This document shows, one piece after another, positions 22,586-33,959 of a stretch of 64,000 bases of DNA. The position numbers were made by a program, and so were the translations under genes. Source of the DNA: Paraspadella gotoi (taxonomy: Eukaryota; Chaetognatha); assembly GCA_051294375.1 (NCBI GenBank), contig CM119263.1, forward strand, positions 22,160,833 through 22,224,832, given 5' to 3'. Below the pieces are notes generated by a model, which was not told the DNA's origin, did no database searches, and worked only from the letters and a program-made list of their open reading frames with translations. Each line of letters begins with the position of its first letter. The first letter of the stretch is position 1.

Positions 22586-23629
22586 ATGATTAGTTAGGTA
22601 CATGTAAATGTGATTGTGAAAGGAATAAACGGTAGCGTAAAAGCATCACAAGGAATGTTTATAATGTTAGGAAGGAGTAAACAAACAATAACCCCGAAAG
22701 CATTTCTGTTTTCTTTAAACAAAAGGTAAACAATCCGCGTCTTTTTTTTTTCTCGATCTGGAAATCGTAAACAAAATCATCGATTCTTTTTTTCCTTGAT
22801 CGAGTAAATCGTAAACATAAATCGTAAAGATTTTAAGTGGATAACTTTTTCTTTTTTCTTTTGTTGTTAGCTATTTTTTTTCTTCTAGTTTTACGATCTC
22901 GCTTTCCCATCTTTTGTCTTTCTCTCGTTTTACGATTTTCCGGCTTCTTCGTTCACATGCTTTTATTATTTTTCAACAAAAATTGACGAGAAAGACAAGA
23001 AGGAAAGATATTAAAGCCATATTTTTCAAAAGTGCCTATTTTCAGTTCAAATTCAGAATGAAATAAATAAAGTTAAAAACAAGCATTGGTTAAGATTAGG
23101 GATTATAATTAAAAATTATGGTTAAGGATTGGATTAATAAGTTATAGGTTTGTAAGCAGATTAGAGTTAAATATTAAGGTTAAAAGTTCAGGTATTAAGA
23201 ACAGAAATGGAGGTCTTTTAGAAAATAGTGCCGATATTAGAAAAACGGAAAGCCAGTAACAGTCAAAACAACCCCAAAAAAAAGACGAAACAGAAAAAAC
23301 ATAACGGAATGTATCGAAAACAAAATCTAAGAACTCCCCGCGAGACGACCCCGCCCCAGATTTTGAGGAAACGAAAAGAAAAAAAATGCGTGAGAGTTGC
23401 CCGAGTTTCCCACGGGCATCTCGACGCGGACCGAGCGGTTTTTCGGGCAAAGAATTCGGTCGGGCATCGGGAATCCGGACGAAACGAGTTCGAACTGTCG
23501 TCATCTTAAGAATATGAAGAGCGAAGATATTGTGATGATGGTTTTTGGACAGAATCCAGTTTTTTCTCTTTAGCATCGGTGGTTGAGAAATGATTTAGAT
23601 GTCGCCTGTGAACTGGACAACTGGGTAGC

Positions 23630-23631
<2 letters not shown>
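22586..23631. other. Upstream flank of the orphan gene, no exon identified
   Basis: AT-rich to 23,200, then a moderately CpG-rich part at 23,330-23,500 that could hold the promoter. The overlapping open frames (93 aa plus, 144 aa minus) have no recognisable features. Confidence 0.4.

Positions 23632-23674
<43 letters not shown>
23632..23674. repeat. (GA)n microsatellite
   Basis: A pure GA tract about 1.2 kb upstream of the orphan gene's start codon. Confidence 0.97.
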
Positions 23675-23678
<4 letters not shown>

Positions 23679-23679
23679 A

Positions 23680-24440
23680 TCAAAGATGGTATAATATAAA
23701 GATGATAGGAAGCGAACGGGTCGCCGAAAAGGGTCAACCGCGAAGAGAGAAATTCGATTCTTGGGCCGAAAAAAGTTATTTTTACAACGACAGGGCTTTA
23801 CGCATTTTATACGTATTGGTGAGAATTTAAAGAATTAAATGAAATAAATATCGTGTTTTTTTTTCTCTTTTCGTTGCGTTGTAGATTTAAGGAAAACGAA
23901 ATTTTTGTTTTGTTTTTTTGGTTTGTTTTTTTTTTTTTAATCGCTAGCAAAAAAGTCGAAAACATTTACGATTTCCTTAATAATATCAAAAACAAAAGAA
24001 AGAAATACATAAAATTAAGCATTTATGAGAGAATTAATTAAAATAAAATAATTACTATCAATTTAGGACGAAGAGGCTAAATTTAAAGTTTGTTAAAAAA
24101 AATAAATTGATTGATTGATGAGAAAGACGCAATCAACAAGACTTATCACCATCGTCGGAAAACGGCGGGAAAAAAAGCGTTCGAACTGACGGACAGACAA
24201 AAAGGACTGACAGACCGACAGAGGCGTTGATGGAAAGAAGGATCCGATTCGAAAGGCTGGAACTTTTCCCATAATGGGGTCATTTCCTCTTTTTTTCTCC
24301 ATTTTATTTTTTTTTTCTAGTTTTTTTTTAGAAAATAATATTATTGGATTTTCTTTTTTTTTTTTTGTTTTTTTGGCAAAATGTCAAAATCGCTTCAGTT
24401 TCTGTACGACGTCGACGGGAATGAAGGGGGAATAAAAGAA
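23680..24440. other. T-rich DNA, no gene seen
   Basis: Runs of T at 23,865-23,940 and 24,295-24,375. Nothing supported. Confidence 0.5.

Positions 24441-24443
<3 letters not shown>

Positions 24444-24515
<72 letters not shown>
24444..24515. repeat. (GA)n microsatellite
   Basis: A pure GA tract of 72 bases, followed 77 bases later by a GTC tract. Confidence 0.97.
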
Positions 24516-24517
<2 letters not shown>

Positions 24518-24591
24518 CACCTCTCGAATTCGGTCGTCCGATATCGTCGTTTTCGTCTTTTTCCTCGTCGTCGTTTTCGTCAAAATCGTTA

Positions 24592-24613
24592 TCGTCGTCG
24601 TCGTCGTCGTCGT
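24592..24613. repeat. (GTC)n microsatellite
   Basis: Pure GTC triplets, preceded from 24,541 by looser GTC/TTC triplets. Confidence 0.93.
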
Positions 24614-24729
24614 TCCCGCAATTCCCGCCCTCGACCCCGATGACCACGCAAGCCCGGAGGGCGACAGAGAGAGAGAGAGATGCTTTTTCTACATTTCAAA
24701 GCGGGAATAAATTTTGTCGCACTGTAAAA

Positions 24730-25089
24730 GCGTTTAGGAGTTTAGAAGAGATAAATTCATTTTGCTTAGACGATAAGGAACATGAAGGGTTTCATTCATA
24801 TTGAAGATGATTGTACTGAATCAACCTTGTTGTATTCAAAATTAATTGTTATCATTGTAGTTTACTTTTGATCCGATACTTAAAACGAAAAATAAGAAGT
24901 AGAGGGATTAAAAATGAATAATAACCGTTTTTACATTTTTTTAACGGACAATGTCCTTCAATGAAAATCCGTTTATGAGCCATAAATAAATCCAATCGGA
25001 TCTCTACAGCCAAAACTGCGGAGCGTTTAACGGAGCAAAACAAACCTGGAGTGCAGCTAAAACAACAGGCCTGTTGTTTGGTCAAGGGG
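24730..25089. other. AT-rich DNA, no gene seen
   Basis: A 77-residue minus-strand frame has no recognisable features. Confidence 0.45.
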
Positions 25090-25090
25090 C

Positions 25091-25100
25091 AGAGAGAGAG

Positions 25101-25153
<53 letters not shown>
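25091..25153. repeat. (GA)n microsatellite
   Basis: GA with one GC break, followed 41 bases later by a GTC tract, repeating the arrangement at 24,444-24,613. Confidence 0.97.
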
Positions 25154-25155
<2 letters not shown>

Positions 25156-25193
25156 CGAAATACTCTTTTTCAACTGTGCGACCCAGAGAGTTT

Positions 25194-25228
25194 GTCGTCG
25201 TTGTCGTCGTCGTCGTCGTCGTCGTCGT
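25194..25228. repeat. (GTC)n microsatellite, left arm of a pair
   Basis: GTC triplets with one GTT. It faces a GAC tract about 80 bases downstream. Confidence 0.95.
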
Positions 25229-25310
25229 GGAAAGCTCGCAGCTTGTAGTGGAAAAAGTGACCAAGAGAAAAGTCGGCGACTTTTCCAAATTCGGTTGAGA
25301 GACAAAAGGG

Positions 25311-25347
25311 CGACGACTACGACGACGACTACGACGACGACGACAAC
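25311..25347. repeat. (GAC)n microsatellite, right arm of a pair
   Basis: GAC with TAC interruptions. Reverse complement in type to 25,194-25,228, so the pair can fold as a hairpin. Confidence 0.93.
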
Positions 25348-25379
25348 GAATGAAAGTCGCATTGAAGGGGACAATGGGG

Positions 25380-26866
25380 AACCGTGGTCAAAACAAAGGG
25401 CGAGGGTTTAGGACGGTGAGGACAAAGAGGTAAGGACTTCATGGTTGGGTGATATCAGTTTTTCAGCCCTTGAGAATTTGAGAAGTTTTTAGCCTTTAGT
25501 CTTTTTAGTTGGAAGGTGCTTAGATTTTAATAATTTAAGCATTTATGATTAAGAAAAAAAAAATTATTATTATTATTCTTATTATTTCAAATAAGTTTAA
25601 ATCTATACATCGCGTCTTATCAGTATTAAAAATAAAAAGCCCTCCAAACTATGTCTAACCTAAAACTAAAGCACCCTCAAACCCCCCAAACCCGCCACCC
25701 CCCAAAACACTCAAAACCATTCCCCCCCCCACGAACCCTTTCTCCATCCACGCGCCGACGAGATTTTTCGATGTTCCTAATTAAATCGAAGAACTCGAAG
25801 AACTCTGCTGCATCTCCAGACCGCTTCTTCCCCCCTCTGGTCCCCTTTCTCCGCTTCGGTCCTTTTTTCCCATCCGCTATAGTCCCCCTACTTGAGCTCT
25901 AGTCCCCCCTTCCCGCTACATCTATCCCCATCTAGTACCCTTCCCGCTCCAATCTCTATCCCCATTCTAGTACCCCTTCCTCGGTCCAGACCCCTTACCC
26001 CGCTCCTATCCCCTCTTCACTCTCTCCCTCTGACGAATCGATATCAACAAGACAAAAAAAAGAAAAACAGAATTTTTAGTCGACGGCGAATTTCAATTTG
26101 ATAAAATAAAAAAACACAAAATCGAATAAAACGACTTCGGGCAAAACACATTATTTTTTTTTTAACCGTGATCCATTGTTATTGGCAATCGTGCGACGAA
26201 GTTGGGGTAGAGAAAGGTAGAGAGAGGAATAGAGAGGAACACAATGGAATGGAAAAAAATAGATAAGATATAATTAAAAATAAAAAAGGGGGACAACGAC
26301 AGAAAGTAGATGGTATTGAGGTTAGGTGGTGTAGGAGAGAAATGGATAGAAATGGATAGAAATGGATAAGAAAAGAGATAGTGAGAAGTTAGAATAAATT
26401 AAAATTAAGATTTAAGGCTGCTTAGAAATTGCGAGGAATAAAAAGGAATAGAGTTGGAAAGGAATTTAAAAAATAAACGGAAAAGAAATAGTGGGGAATA
26501 AAAATTGAAAGAAATAGAAAAACGAAGAAAAAATAAAATCAGAAATAGATTAAGTTTAGTGAAAAAAGATGTAGACGAGATAAAAAGCGACTACAAAAAA
26601 AAAATGAAGGTAATCCAAAATAGATTTTCACGTTTTTCGAACGCATTATAAAACTTTTTTTTAAAAATGTCTTTGTGGTCGATTTGCGTCGAGTGAAAAC
26701 GAAAAAGGCGTCGATGCTTCGACTCGATCCGAAACCGGTGAAAAGCTCAGGGGATCGAGAGGAGGAAGAGGAAGATGAGGAGGAAGAGGATCGAAAAACT
26801 GAACTAAAAGATCAAAGGTCGAAAAAGTGTAGCGTCGAATTTCACGCGGATCGAAATCGGGGAGAA
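25380..26866. other. No gene; C-rich then purine-rich DNA
   Basis: C-rich sequence at 25,660-26,030 has loose tandem copies of words such as CTAGTACCC and CCCCATCTAGTACCC. Purine-rich sequence at 26,200-26,600 includes a 10-bp unit (AGAAATGGAT) in three copies at 26,336-26,369. No supported frame. Confidence 0.55.
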
Positions 26867-26888
26867 GGGGATGGGGTTGGGGTAGGGG
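26867..26888 (+). other. Strong G-quadruplex motif
   Basis: Four runs of GGGG separated by AT, TT and TA: (G4N2)3G4, the shortest-loop, highest-stability class of intramolecular quadruplex motif. Confidence 0.85.
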
Positions 26889-26975
26889 AAAAAGGAAAAG
26901 GCTAAGGGGAGGGGGTGGGGTAGGGGAAAAAGGAAAAGGCTAAGGGGAGGGGGTGAGGTAGGGGAAAAGGGAAAT
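26882..26975. repeat. 38-bp G-rich minisatellite, about 2.5 copies
   Basis: Units begin GTAGGGGAAAAAGG at 26,882 and 26,920 and again, shortened, at 26,958. A second quadruplex motif (GGGG A GGGGG T GGGG TA GGGG) lies at 26,906-26,926. Confidence 0.9.
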
Positions 26976-27472
26976 GGCGATCGATCGATCGAAAAAAGGA
27001 GGAAGAGGAGGATTTGGAAGGTTTTTGAAAATGAAACCCCGAGATCGAATGGTGATTGGTGAAGGGTGAAGCCGTCCAAATCCGCGATCTCTCAATCCGG
27101 TCGTACGTACATCTGTTTTGTCTGTTCGTTAATCTTGTTTCTTTAGATTCTGGGTTTCAATAAGACGCTGAGCAAGATATCTCTTAAAAGTGTTTGCACC
27201 TCAACTTTGGTCCTATTAAATTCACTTTCAGTTAATAACTCATAAATCTAATTTTTAGTATCTTATGCAAGAGGATTTTTGTTTGAATAAAACTTTAAAA
27301 TATTTATCTTTTTCAACAAATAAATTTGTATTTGGAATTTGTTTAATCAGGTTAACATGTATAGAAGATCTATTTGATCCAGTCAGTGAGTCTCTCAGCC
27401 CGACCATGCGTTTGTCGTTCGACGTATAAGTTTTAAAGTTTATTGTTCGTTCGAGTAGCCTCAGAAGGAGAA

Positions 27473-27482
27473 GTCACGTGAC
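27473..27482. promoter_or_regulatory. Palindromic E-box GTCACGTGAC
   Basis: An ideal USF/MITF-type site next to a GA tract. Whether it is used is unknown. Confidence 0.2.
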
Positions 27483-27492
27483 CCCTGACAAA

Positions 27493-27496
27493 AGAG

Positions 27497-27565
<69 letters not shown>
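27493..27565. repeat. (GA)n microsatellite
   Basis: GA with one AA break. The second copy near 38,875-38,960 is badly corrupted. Confidence 0.97.
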
Positions 27566-27568
<3 letters not shown>

Positions 27569-27569
27569 C

Positions 27570-28549
27570 ACGCGGCTAACACGCGGCCGGGGGAGGAAAT
27601 GAGCGAAATCGATGCTCGATAAATTAGGGGAGAAAATGTGTTTTTTGAATAGAATGGGAAACGAGAGGCCACGGGTCAAACATTTTGATATATCAAGGGT
27701 CATGGTTATTGGTTAATGTTTGTCTTAAATATAAATTGATATAATTTAAAAATTTATAAAAGTTGAACAATAGTGAACCATTTGAAGGTAAAAAAATGAG
27801 CCTGGTAAAGCTGATAATACAGTTCATGTTGAATAGATAAATATAATTAATATTATATATTCGTTTTTACTTGAATGTAAAAAATATAATACAAACAATT
27901 CTAATTTAATTTTTATCCATCAATATACTTGGTAGTTTTCCTTATACATAATATTATTATTATTATTATTAAACATTATTATACAATATACATACTGTCA
28001 AGAGGATTTAAAGGTCAAATAGAAAAGTCTTGTTTGATTCCGGCAGAAGCGAGACGAACGGGGTCGCGGTTGATTTCAATAAAAGCGAAGTCAAACGCTC
28101 ATAGTTCATGAGGCTCATGGGGTCTAGCTTGAAGTCAACGATTATTAGAAGAAGAGAAAAGAGAGATATTTGGCTGGAGAAAATGAGAATAGAAGGAAAA
28201 TGGGAGAGAGAGAGAAAGAAATTGGAAAACTGGAAGAACAACATTGATAAGAAAAGAAAAAAAAAGAAAAGAAAGAAAAAAAGGTAAGTATTTCTGAAGA
28301 AGAGTCAGGTAAGGAAAAACCTTCCAAAAGTAACGGAGCACAAAAAAAAATTGGGAGGAAATGGAAGAGAAAGATAAATCAAGAAAAGAAAACAAGAAGG
28401 AGAGACTCTCTTCGGCGGAGAAGGAAAAGGAGGAGACGAAGACAGAGAGAAAAAAGGAGTTTAGAACAAAGAGAAACCATTTTAAAAGTTGACGGTCGGA
28501 CGTCAAAAAACAAAGAATTTGAAAGAAAAAAATATTAAATGTTCAAGGA
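27570..28549. other. AT-rich then purine-rich DNA, no gene seen
   Basis: An (ATT)n tract at 27,951-27,970 and purine-rich sequence at 28,140-28,500 that produces Phe/Ser/Leu minus-strand frames. No supported gene. Confidence 0.5.
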
Positions 28550-28796
28550 GTTGCGCCGCAGTGACTTTTATAAATCCTAACATTTTTCGAAGATCTCAGG
28601 AGTAAAATAGGCGCATTATGAATCTCATGCTACATCACCTTTCCATCGGGTATTAGTCAAAACTATGTAATATTATTTGAGTGAGGAGCGATTAAAATAT
28701 AATTTTAGCATACCGACAAACAGACAAAAAGACTGACCAACCGATCAACCGAAAAGTGACTTATAGAGTTGCTTCGTCAACTTCTCGCGGCGCAAC
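28550..28796 (+). mobile_element. MITE-like element with GTTGCGCCGC ends (247 bp)
   Basis: Starts GTTGCGCCGC and ends GCGGCGCAAC, exact inverted termini of 10 bp. The 3' part carries the family words ACCGAAAAGTGACTTATAGAG. No coding capacity. A target-site duplication could not be identified. Confidence 0.65.
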
Positions 28797-28869
28797 GAAG
28801 AAAACAAAAAATCTTACGACGAAGAAAAAACGAGAGACGAGAAAAGAAAATATATAGTAAAGAGGCATC

Positions 28870-28897
28870 TTCGTCGTCGTCGTCGTCATCGTCGTCG
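28870..28897. repeat. (GTC)n microsatellite
   Basis: GTC with one ATC. Confidence 0.93.
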
Positions 28898-29183
28898 CTC
28901 AACCGCCGAGCTCATGGTCTGCCATCACCGCAAATGACGCAATGGCCGCCATTGCTGTCAAAATACTCGCAGTTTTGCTGAGGTAACAAAGAAATGGAAG
29001 ATTCCGTCTCGACAGATTCCATTTCTCTTTTTGCGTCCATCGCATTTTTTTGCAGACTTGTTTTTTTTTTTTTTTTTTTTTGAGGGGGGGTGCACGCCTT
29101 TGGACGCGGAGTCCGCAAAAAAAAAACGTCCCAAAAGATAGAAATCGGACGAGTTGAATCCCGCCAAACTTGACCCGAAAAGT

Positions 29184-29184
<1 letters not shown>

Positions 29185-29242
<58 letters not shown>

Positions 29243-29286
29243 GAGAGAGAGAGAGAGAGAGAGAGGAAGAGAGAGAAAGAGAGAGA
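29185..29286. repeat. (GA)n microsatellite, interrupted
   Basis: About 100 bases of GA with a few breaks, about 100 bases after a run of over 20 T at 29,060-29,081. Confidence 0.97.
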
Positions 29287-29289
29287 AGT

Positions 29290-30413
29290 CAATAAAATAT
29301 AAACAGGAACAAACGTCACGCAAAATATGACATCGCCTTGTGAGAGGTCGAAACCGTGAGACACTGAGACACGACATCACCGCGTGACACGCATCTTCTC
29401 GTCGCGTCTCAAGAAAAGACTTCACTCCGTCAAAACATGAAAACACATTATAACTTTGTTTTTTTAAGTTAGTTTGATGAAGAATTCATTTTGGATGTGT
29501 TTTTGGTTTAGCCATGAGTGATTGAATAAACAAATTTAGGGATTTCACTTTTTGGGAAATTAATATTTCGGAGATTTCGGCCTTCAACAAAGGTGCATAA
29601 ATGAAGGCAGAAGAATTCTTTGAAATATTTTGTTCCAAATTATATAGTAATATCGATCGATTTATTTCTTCATTAATTCATAGCAACAAGAACAAATATT
29701 ACATAAACCACTCCTATTGAAACTTCCTCCAGTTATTCTTTTGTGAGTGAGTCACTTTTTCTTCCCTTGTACTTTCCCCAATCGACTAAACCCGAAAGCT
29801 GGTTAGTTAAATCTTAAAAAAAAACCAAGTCGGGAATAGGAGGGTGAGGTCCGCAGCTGCACGACGGCTCGTTCGAGTCAGCGGCCCCGACACGCGAGTG
29901 GATTTGGGTCAGGCTTGGTCAATGGTCAGTGAGCGGGATAGGAGAGGGCGAGATCTTCGGGGCTTAAGGGGGGGAAAGAGGGCCAGAGGGGCAAGGGGAG
30001 AAAGGGCAAATGAGGGAACGAAAAAGGTCAAAGGGGCTCTGCCGATGGATGGGGTGGAGGAAGTCAGGAAAGCGACCGAAAATAGAGCATCGGTTCATCG
30101 GCCCCACGTCTCCCGCTGGAGTCGGTCAAAACTCGCCAGCCTTGGCTTTATTATTATTTATTTTTTCGTGGTGGTGTGAGTTGCGAGGGGGTGGTGGGGT
30201 GGTGGGGTGGTGAAGCAAAAGAAGTGGGCGGTTGAAGGCCAAAAAAAAAAGAAAATAAATAAATAAAAATCGGGTCTCCAAAGATTTATAGGTTTTTTGT
30301 GTGAAGCAAAACAGTTTCGATTCCATTCGCGCCCCTTCGCGATTATGGACCGCCATTTTTTTTCCGATTTCGGCCAAACAATAACAAAAACAACAACATC
30401 CCAATGCGGAGAA
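29290..30413. other. No gene supported; GC-rich block at 29,835-30,150
   Basis: The GC-rich block carries a 111-residue Arg/Gly-rich plus-strand frame with no domain. A noisy reverse copy at 36,130-36,450 does not keep the frame, but that copy is unreliable. Confidence 0.4.
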
Positions 30414-30440
30414 CGACGACGACGACGACGACGGCGACGA
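30414..30440. repeat. (GAC)n microsatellite
   Basis: GAC triplets with GGC and GAT variants. Confidence 0.93.
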
Positions 30441-30641
30441 TGAGAACGACGAGGATTTGGACGACGATGGCGGTGTTAACTTCAAAGAAATGGTAACGAC
30501 AATAACACATGACAACAAGGACTCTGATTAATAAATATAAATGAGGCGAGTAATAAAGAACTAAACAAACCTAATAATAGTATGAAAGAGAGGTAAGTAA
30601 AACCATACTACGTATTATGATAACATAGACTGTGACGAAGG

Positions 30642-30649
30642 TGACGTCA
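30642..30649. promoter_or_regulatory. Consensus CRE (TGACGTCA)
   Basis: A perfect CREB/ATF palindrome in a CpG-containing stretch with further GACGACGTCA nearby. Function not shown. Confidence 0.25.
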
Positions 30650-31183
30650 CGGCGACGAGAATGACGACGACGTCAAAAACTACCCCGCTATTTCGTAACG
30701 GGCAAACTCGGGCCCGTGGCGTGGCGCCATTACGTCAACGACAGACCCGTCCACCTCCATTTTCCTCCAGAGGGACGCATTTTTCTCCGTCGATGACGCG
30801 AGACTTTTGCAGCGAAGGAAGATGTGGGGGGGGGAGACAAAGGGAAGTATTGGTTGAAAATGGAGAAAAATGGAAAAATGGACAAAGAAGGAAAAGCAAA
30901 AAAGCAAATGAATTTAAAAGAACTCGACCTTAGAAAAAAGATTTAACTGAATGATGAAAGAGCGAAATTTGGAAACAAGAGATCAATTAAGATAAATGAA
31001 TAGCGATTGGACATTAGACAATGACGAAGAACAGTGTGTCATAGTAAAAGCGGGGTTAAGAGTAAAATGGTAAATGAACAGAAAATGGAAAGGCTGTGAA
31101 GAAAAAAAGTGAACGATATATATTGACCGGAAAAGAGAAAAGGATTGTGGACGAGAAAAAACCAAGAACGGTAATTCCAATGG

Positions 31184-31452
31184 GTTGCGCCGCAGTGACT
31201 ATATTTTTATATGTATTTCCTTTTGATCACATTCCGTCTTTTATAGTTTTCGGAATTCCTGAAGGCGGCGCTAGCTAGATTTGGGGCTTTTTCTGTCTTA
31301 ACAAATAAGCAACCAACTATAGACAAATTATAATTAATATGCATTTTTAATGTAAGTGGGACAGACCGTCGGATGGAAAGACCGACCGACCGATCGACAG
31401 ATCGACCGAAAAGTGACTTATAGAGTTGCTCGGCCAGTGCTCGCAGCGCAAC
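31184..31452 (+). mobile_element. MITE-like element with GTTGCGCCGC/GCAGCGCAAC ends (269 bp)
   Basis: The ends are inverted with one mismatch. It shares the 5' words GTTGCGCCGCAGTGACT with 28,550-28,796 and the 3' words CAGACCG and AGTGACTTATAGAGTTGCT with both other copies. The middle differs from the 28.5 kb copy, so two subfamilies may be present. Confidence 0.65.
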
Positions 31453-31566
31453 TAAAAAGGATAAATGGAAAGGAAGAAAAAAAAGTAAGAAAAAACGGAT
31501 CAAATATAAGAAATATAAAAAGGATGAAAAAGGAAAAGGAGTAAATAGAGAAAGAGTCCAAAACCT

Positions 31567-31602
31567 GAGGAGGAGGAGGAGGAAGAGGAGGAGGAGGAGG
31601 AA
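31567..31602. repeat. (GAG)n purine tract
   Basis: GAG/GGA triplets. Confidence 0.93.
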
Positions 31603-31669
31603 GGAATCTTGGGCACAATTTGCCCGATGGGAAAAACATAAGCCGGTGGAGGGGCAGATTTGAGATGGT

Positions 31670-31885
31670 AGGGGAGGTGTGTGGGTTAGGGTAGGAGTGG
31701 TGAGTGAATTGTGGTAGGAGTGGTGTGTGGGTAAGAGGTTAGTGAGTTAAATTGAGTGGTGATTTTACCATGGTTAGAGTTGTAATTGGGTTGTAATAGA
31801 AGTTGTGAGTGAATTGTGGTGAATTGTGGAGTGGTGAGTTAATTTTGGTAGGAGTGGTGAGTAAGTTGTGGTAGATGTGATGAGG
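31670..31885. repeat. Degenerate 23-bp minisatellite
   Basis: Repeated words GGTGAGTGAATTGTGGT and AGGAGTGGTG recur with drift. The noisy reverse copy lies near 34,330-34,560. Confidence 0.7.
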
Positions 31886-32196
31886 AGAGCGAGTTTTTGG
31901 TTGGTAATTTAGTTATATTGGTAAAACAGATATAAAATAACAAAAAAGTAATAGTTGTAACTTAATTTTCGGTCCGATAAGATTTTAAGAACTTAATCTG
32001 TGCCTGGATGTGATTCGGTGTGGAATTAAGATGCCAAACCTCCAAAGGGCGGAAAAATCGAGGTTCGGTGAAAAAGTTGAACTACGAGAAGAGGAACGAA
32101 AAAGGAAGAAGAAAAGATTTGATATTTCTGACATAAGAGGGAAAAAACGGGAGCTAAAAGGCACAAACGTTGCTAGGCAGAATGTTGGATCGATGG

Positions 32197-32228
32197 GAGA
32201 GAGAGAGAGAGAGAAGAGAGAGAGGAGA

Positions 32229-32284
<56 letters not shown>
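32197..32284. repeat. (GA)n microsatellite, interrupted
   Basis: GA tract that faces the CT tract at 32,475-32,588. Confidence 0.97.
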
Positions 32285-32285
<1 letters not shown>

Positions 32286-32474
32286 ATACGTTGTCTGTCT
32301 TAAGATGATCTCTCTTTATTACTTGGATGAATCGATAAAAAAATTATAGAAAACATTAGATGAAAAGTAAGTCTTAGCCAATTCTTACTATAGTAAAACT
32401 TTAGATAATTACCAATGCATAACGAATTGTTTTTTTTTTTAGTCTAGACCAAGACGCCTCCTTCTCATCCACGC

Positions 32475-32530
32475 GCTCTCTCTCTTCTTTCATCTCTTCT
32501 CTCCTCTTTCTTCTCTCTCTCATCCTCTCT

Positions 32531-32572
<42 letters not shown>

Positions 32573-32588
32573 CTCTTCTCTCTCTCCT
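32475..32588. repeat. (CT)n microsatellite, interrupted
   Basis: CT tract with several TT and CC breaks. Together with 32,197-32,284 it forms a local inverted pair. Confidence 0.95.
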
Positions 32589-33027
32589 TCACGATTCTTG
32601 CCTTTTTCCCTATATTTTTCGGACCTTGTTTATAATCGCTGATTGAGTTCCTCCTCCTTTTTCTTTTCCTTTAATTTCCTTCTCGTCTTAAACACTTCTC
32701 TCGCGCTGCAAGCGTCGTCTTTGTTTGCCACGCCCCCAGTTCGCCCCCCCCCTTGCTACGCGTCAGCAGTTTTTTTTTTTTTTTTTTTAACGCATGCAAA
32801 ACAAGTTTCGGTAAAGCGATGATCCACTTAACCCGCTAACTACTATTTCTCGTTTCTGTTTTTTCACTCTTTCATTCCTTCTTTCTTTCTTTCTTTCTCT
32901 CTATTTCTCTTCTCTATTTATCTTCCTTATATGTCTTCTCTACCCTTTTTTCAGCCTTTCTTTCTTTTTTTCTCTTTTCTATGCTCTTCTCTATTTCTCT
33001 TCTCTATCCTTTTTTCAGTCTTTCTTT

Positions 33028-33052
33028 NNNNNNNNNNNNNNNNNNNNNNNNN
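33028..33052. other. Assembly gap, 25 N
   Basis: Exactly 25 N between the two arms of the inverted duplication, next to a GA tract. Some long-read gap fillers use 25 N as a placeholder, which fits the noisy sequence that follows. Confidence 0.99.
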
Positions 33053-33134
<82 letters not shown>

Positions 33135-33616
33135 AGATAGAGAGGGAATGAGAAGAATGGAAGAAAAGAAAGAACTGAAAAAAGGATAGAGAAGAGAAAT
33201 AGAGAAGAGCATAGAAAAGAGAAAAAAGAAAGAAAGGCTGAAAAAGGTAGAGAAGAACAAAAAAGGAAGATAAAATAGAGAAGAGGAAATAAGAGAGAAA
33301 GAGAAAGAGAGGAATGAAAGAGTGAAAAAACAGAAACGAGAAATAGTAGTTAGCGGGTTAAGTGGATCATCGCTTTACCGAAACTTGTTTTGCATGCGTT
33401 AAAAAAAAAAAAAAAAAAACTGCTGACGCGTAGCAAGGGGGGGGGCGAACTGGGGGCGTGGCAAACAAAGACGACGCTTGCAGCGCGAGAGAAGTGTTTA
33501 AGACGAGAAGGAAATTAAAGGAAAAGAAAAAGGAGGAGGAACTCAATCAGCGATTATAAACAAGGTCCGAAAAATATAGGGAAAAAGGCAAGAATCGTGA
33601 AGGAGAGAGAGAAGAG

Positions 33617-33667
<51 letters not shown>

Positions 33668-33904
33668 TAAGAGAGAAGAAAGAGGAGAGAAAGAGAAGAA
33701 GAGAGAGACGGCGTGGATGAGGAAGGAGGCGTCTTGGTCTAGACTAAAAAAAAAAAAAACAATTCGTTATGCATTGGTAATTATCTAAAGTTTTACTATA
33801 GTAAGAATTGGCTAAAGAACTTACTTTCTCTATGTTTTCTATAATTTTTTTATCGGATTCATCCAAGTAATAAAGAGAGATCATCTTAAAGACAGACAAA
33901 CTAT

Positions 33905-33959
<55 letters not shown>

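Larger units (their letters stand above)
27125..33027 (+). repeat. Left arm of a large inverted duplication
   Basis: This arm is clean. Its reverse complement is found, with many small indels, at 33,053-39,330. Anchors include the GTCACGTGAC palindrome (27,473-27,482 against 38,972-38,981), the GC-rich block near 29,840-29,900 against 36,375-36,450, TGACGTCA (30,642 against 35,604), and the last bases before the gap (32,999-33,027 against 33,165-33,194). The matching order is strictly inverted. Confidence 0.95.

Noticed and set aside
29844-30179. 111-residue Arg/Gly-rich frame in a GC-rich block
   Set aside because: No domain or splice support. The reverse copy does not keep it open, although that copy is too noisy to be decisive.
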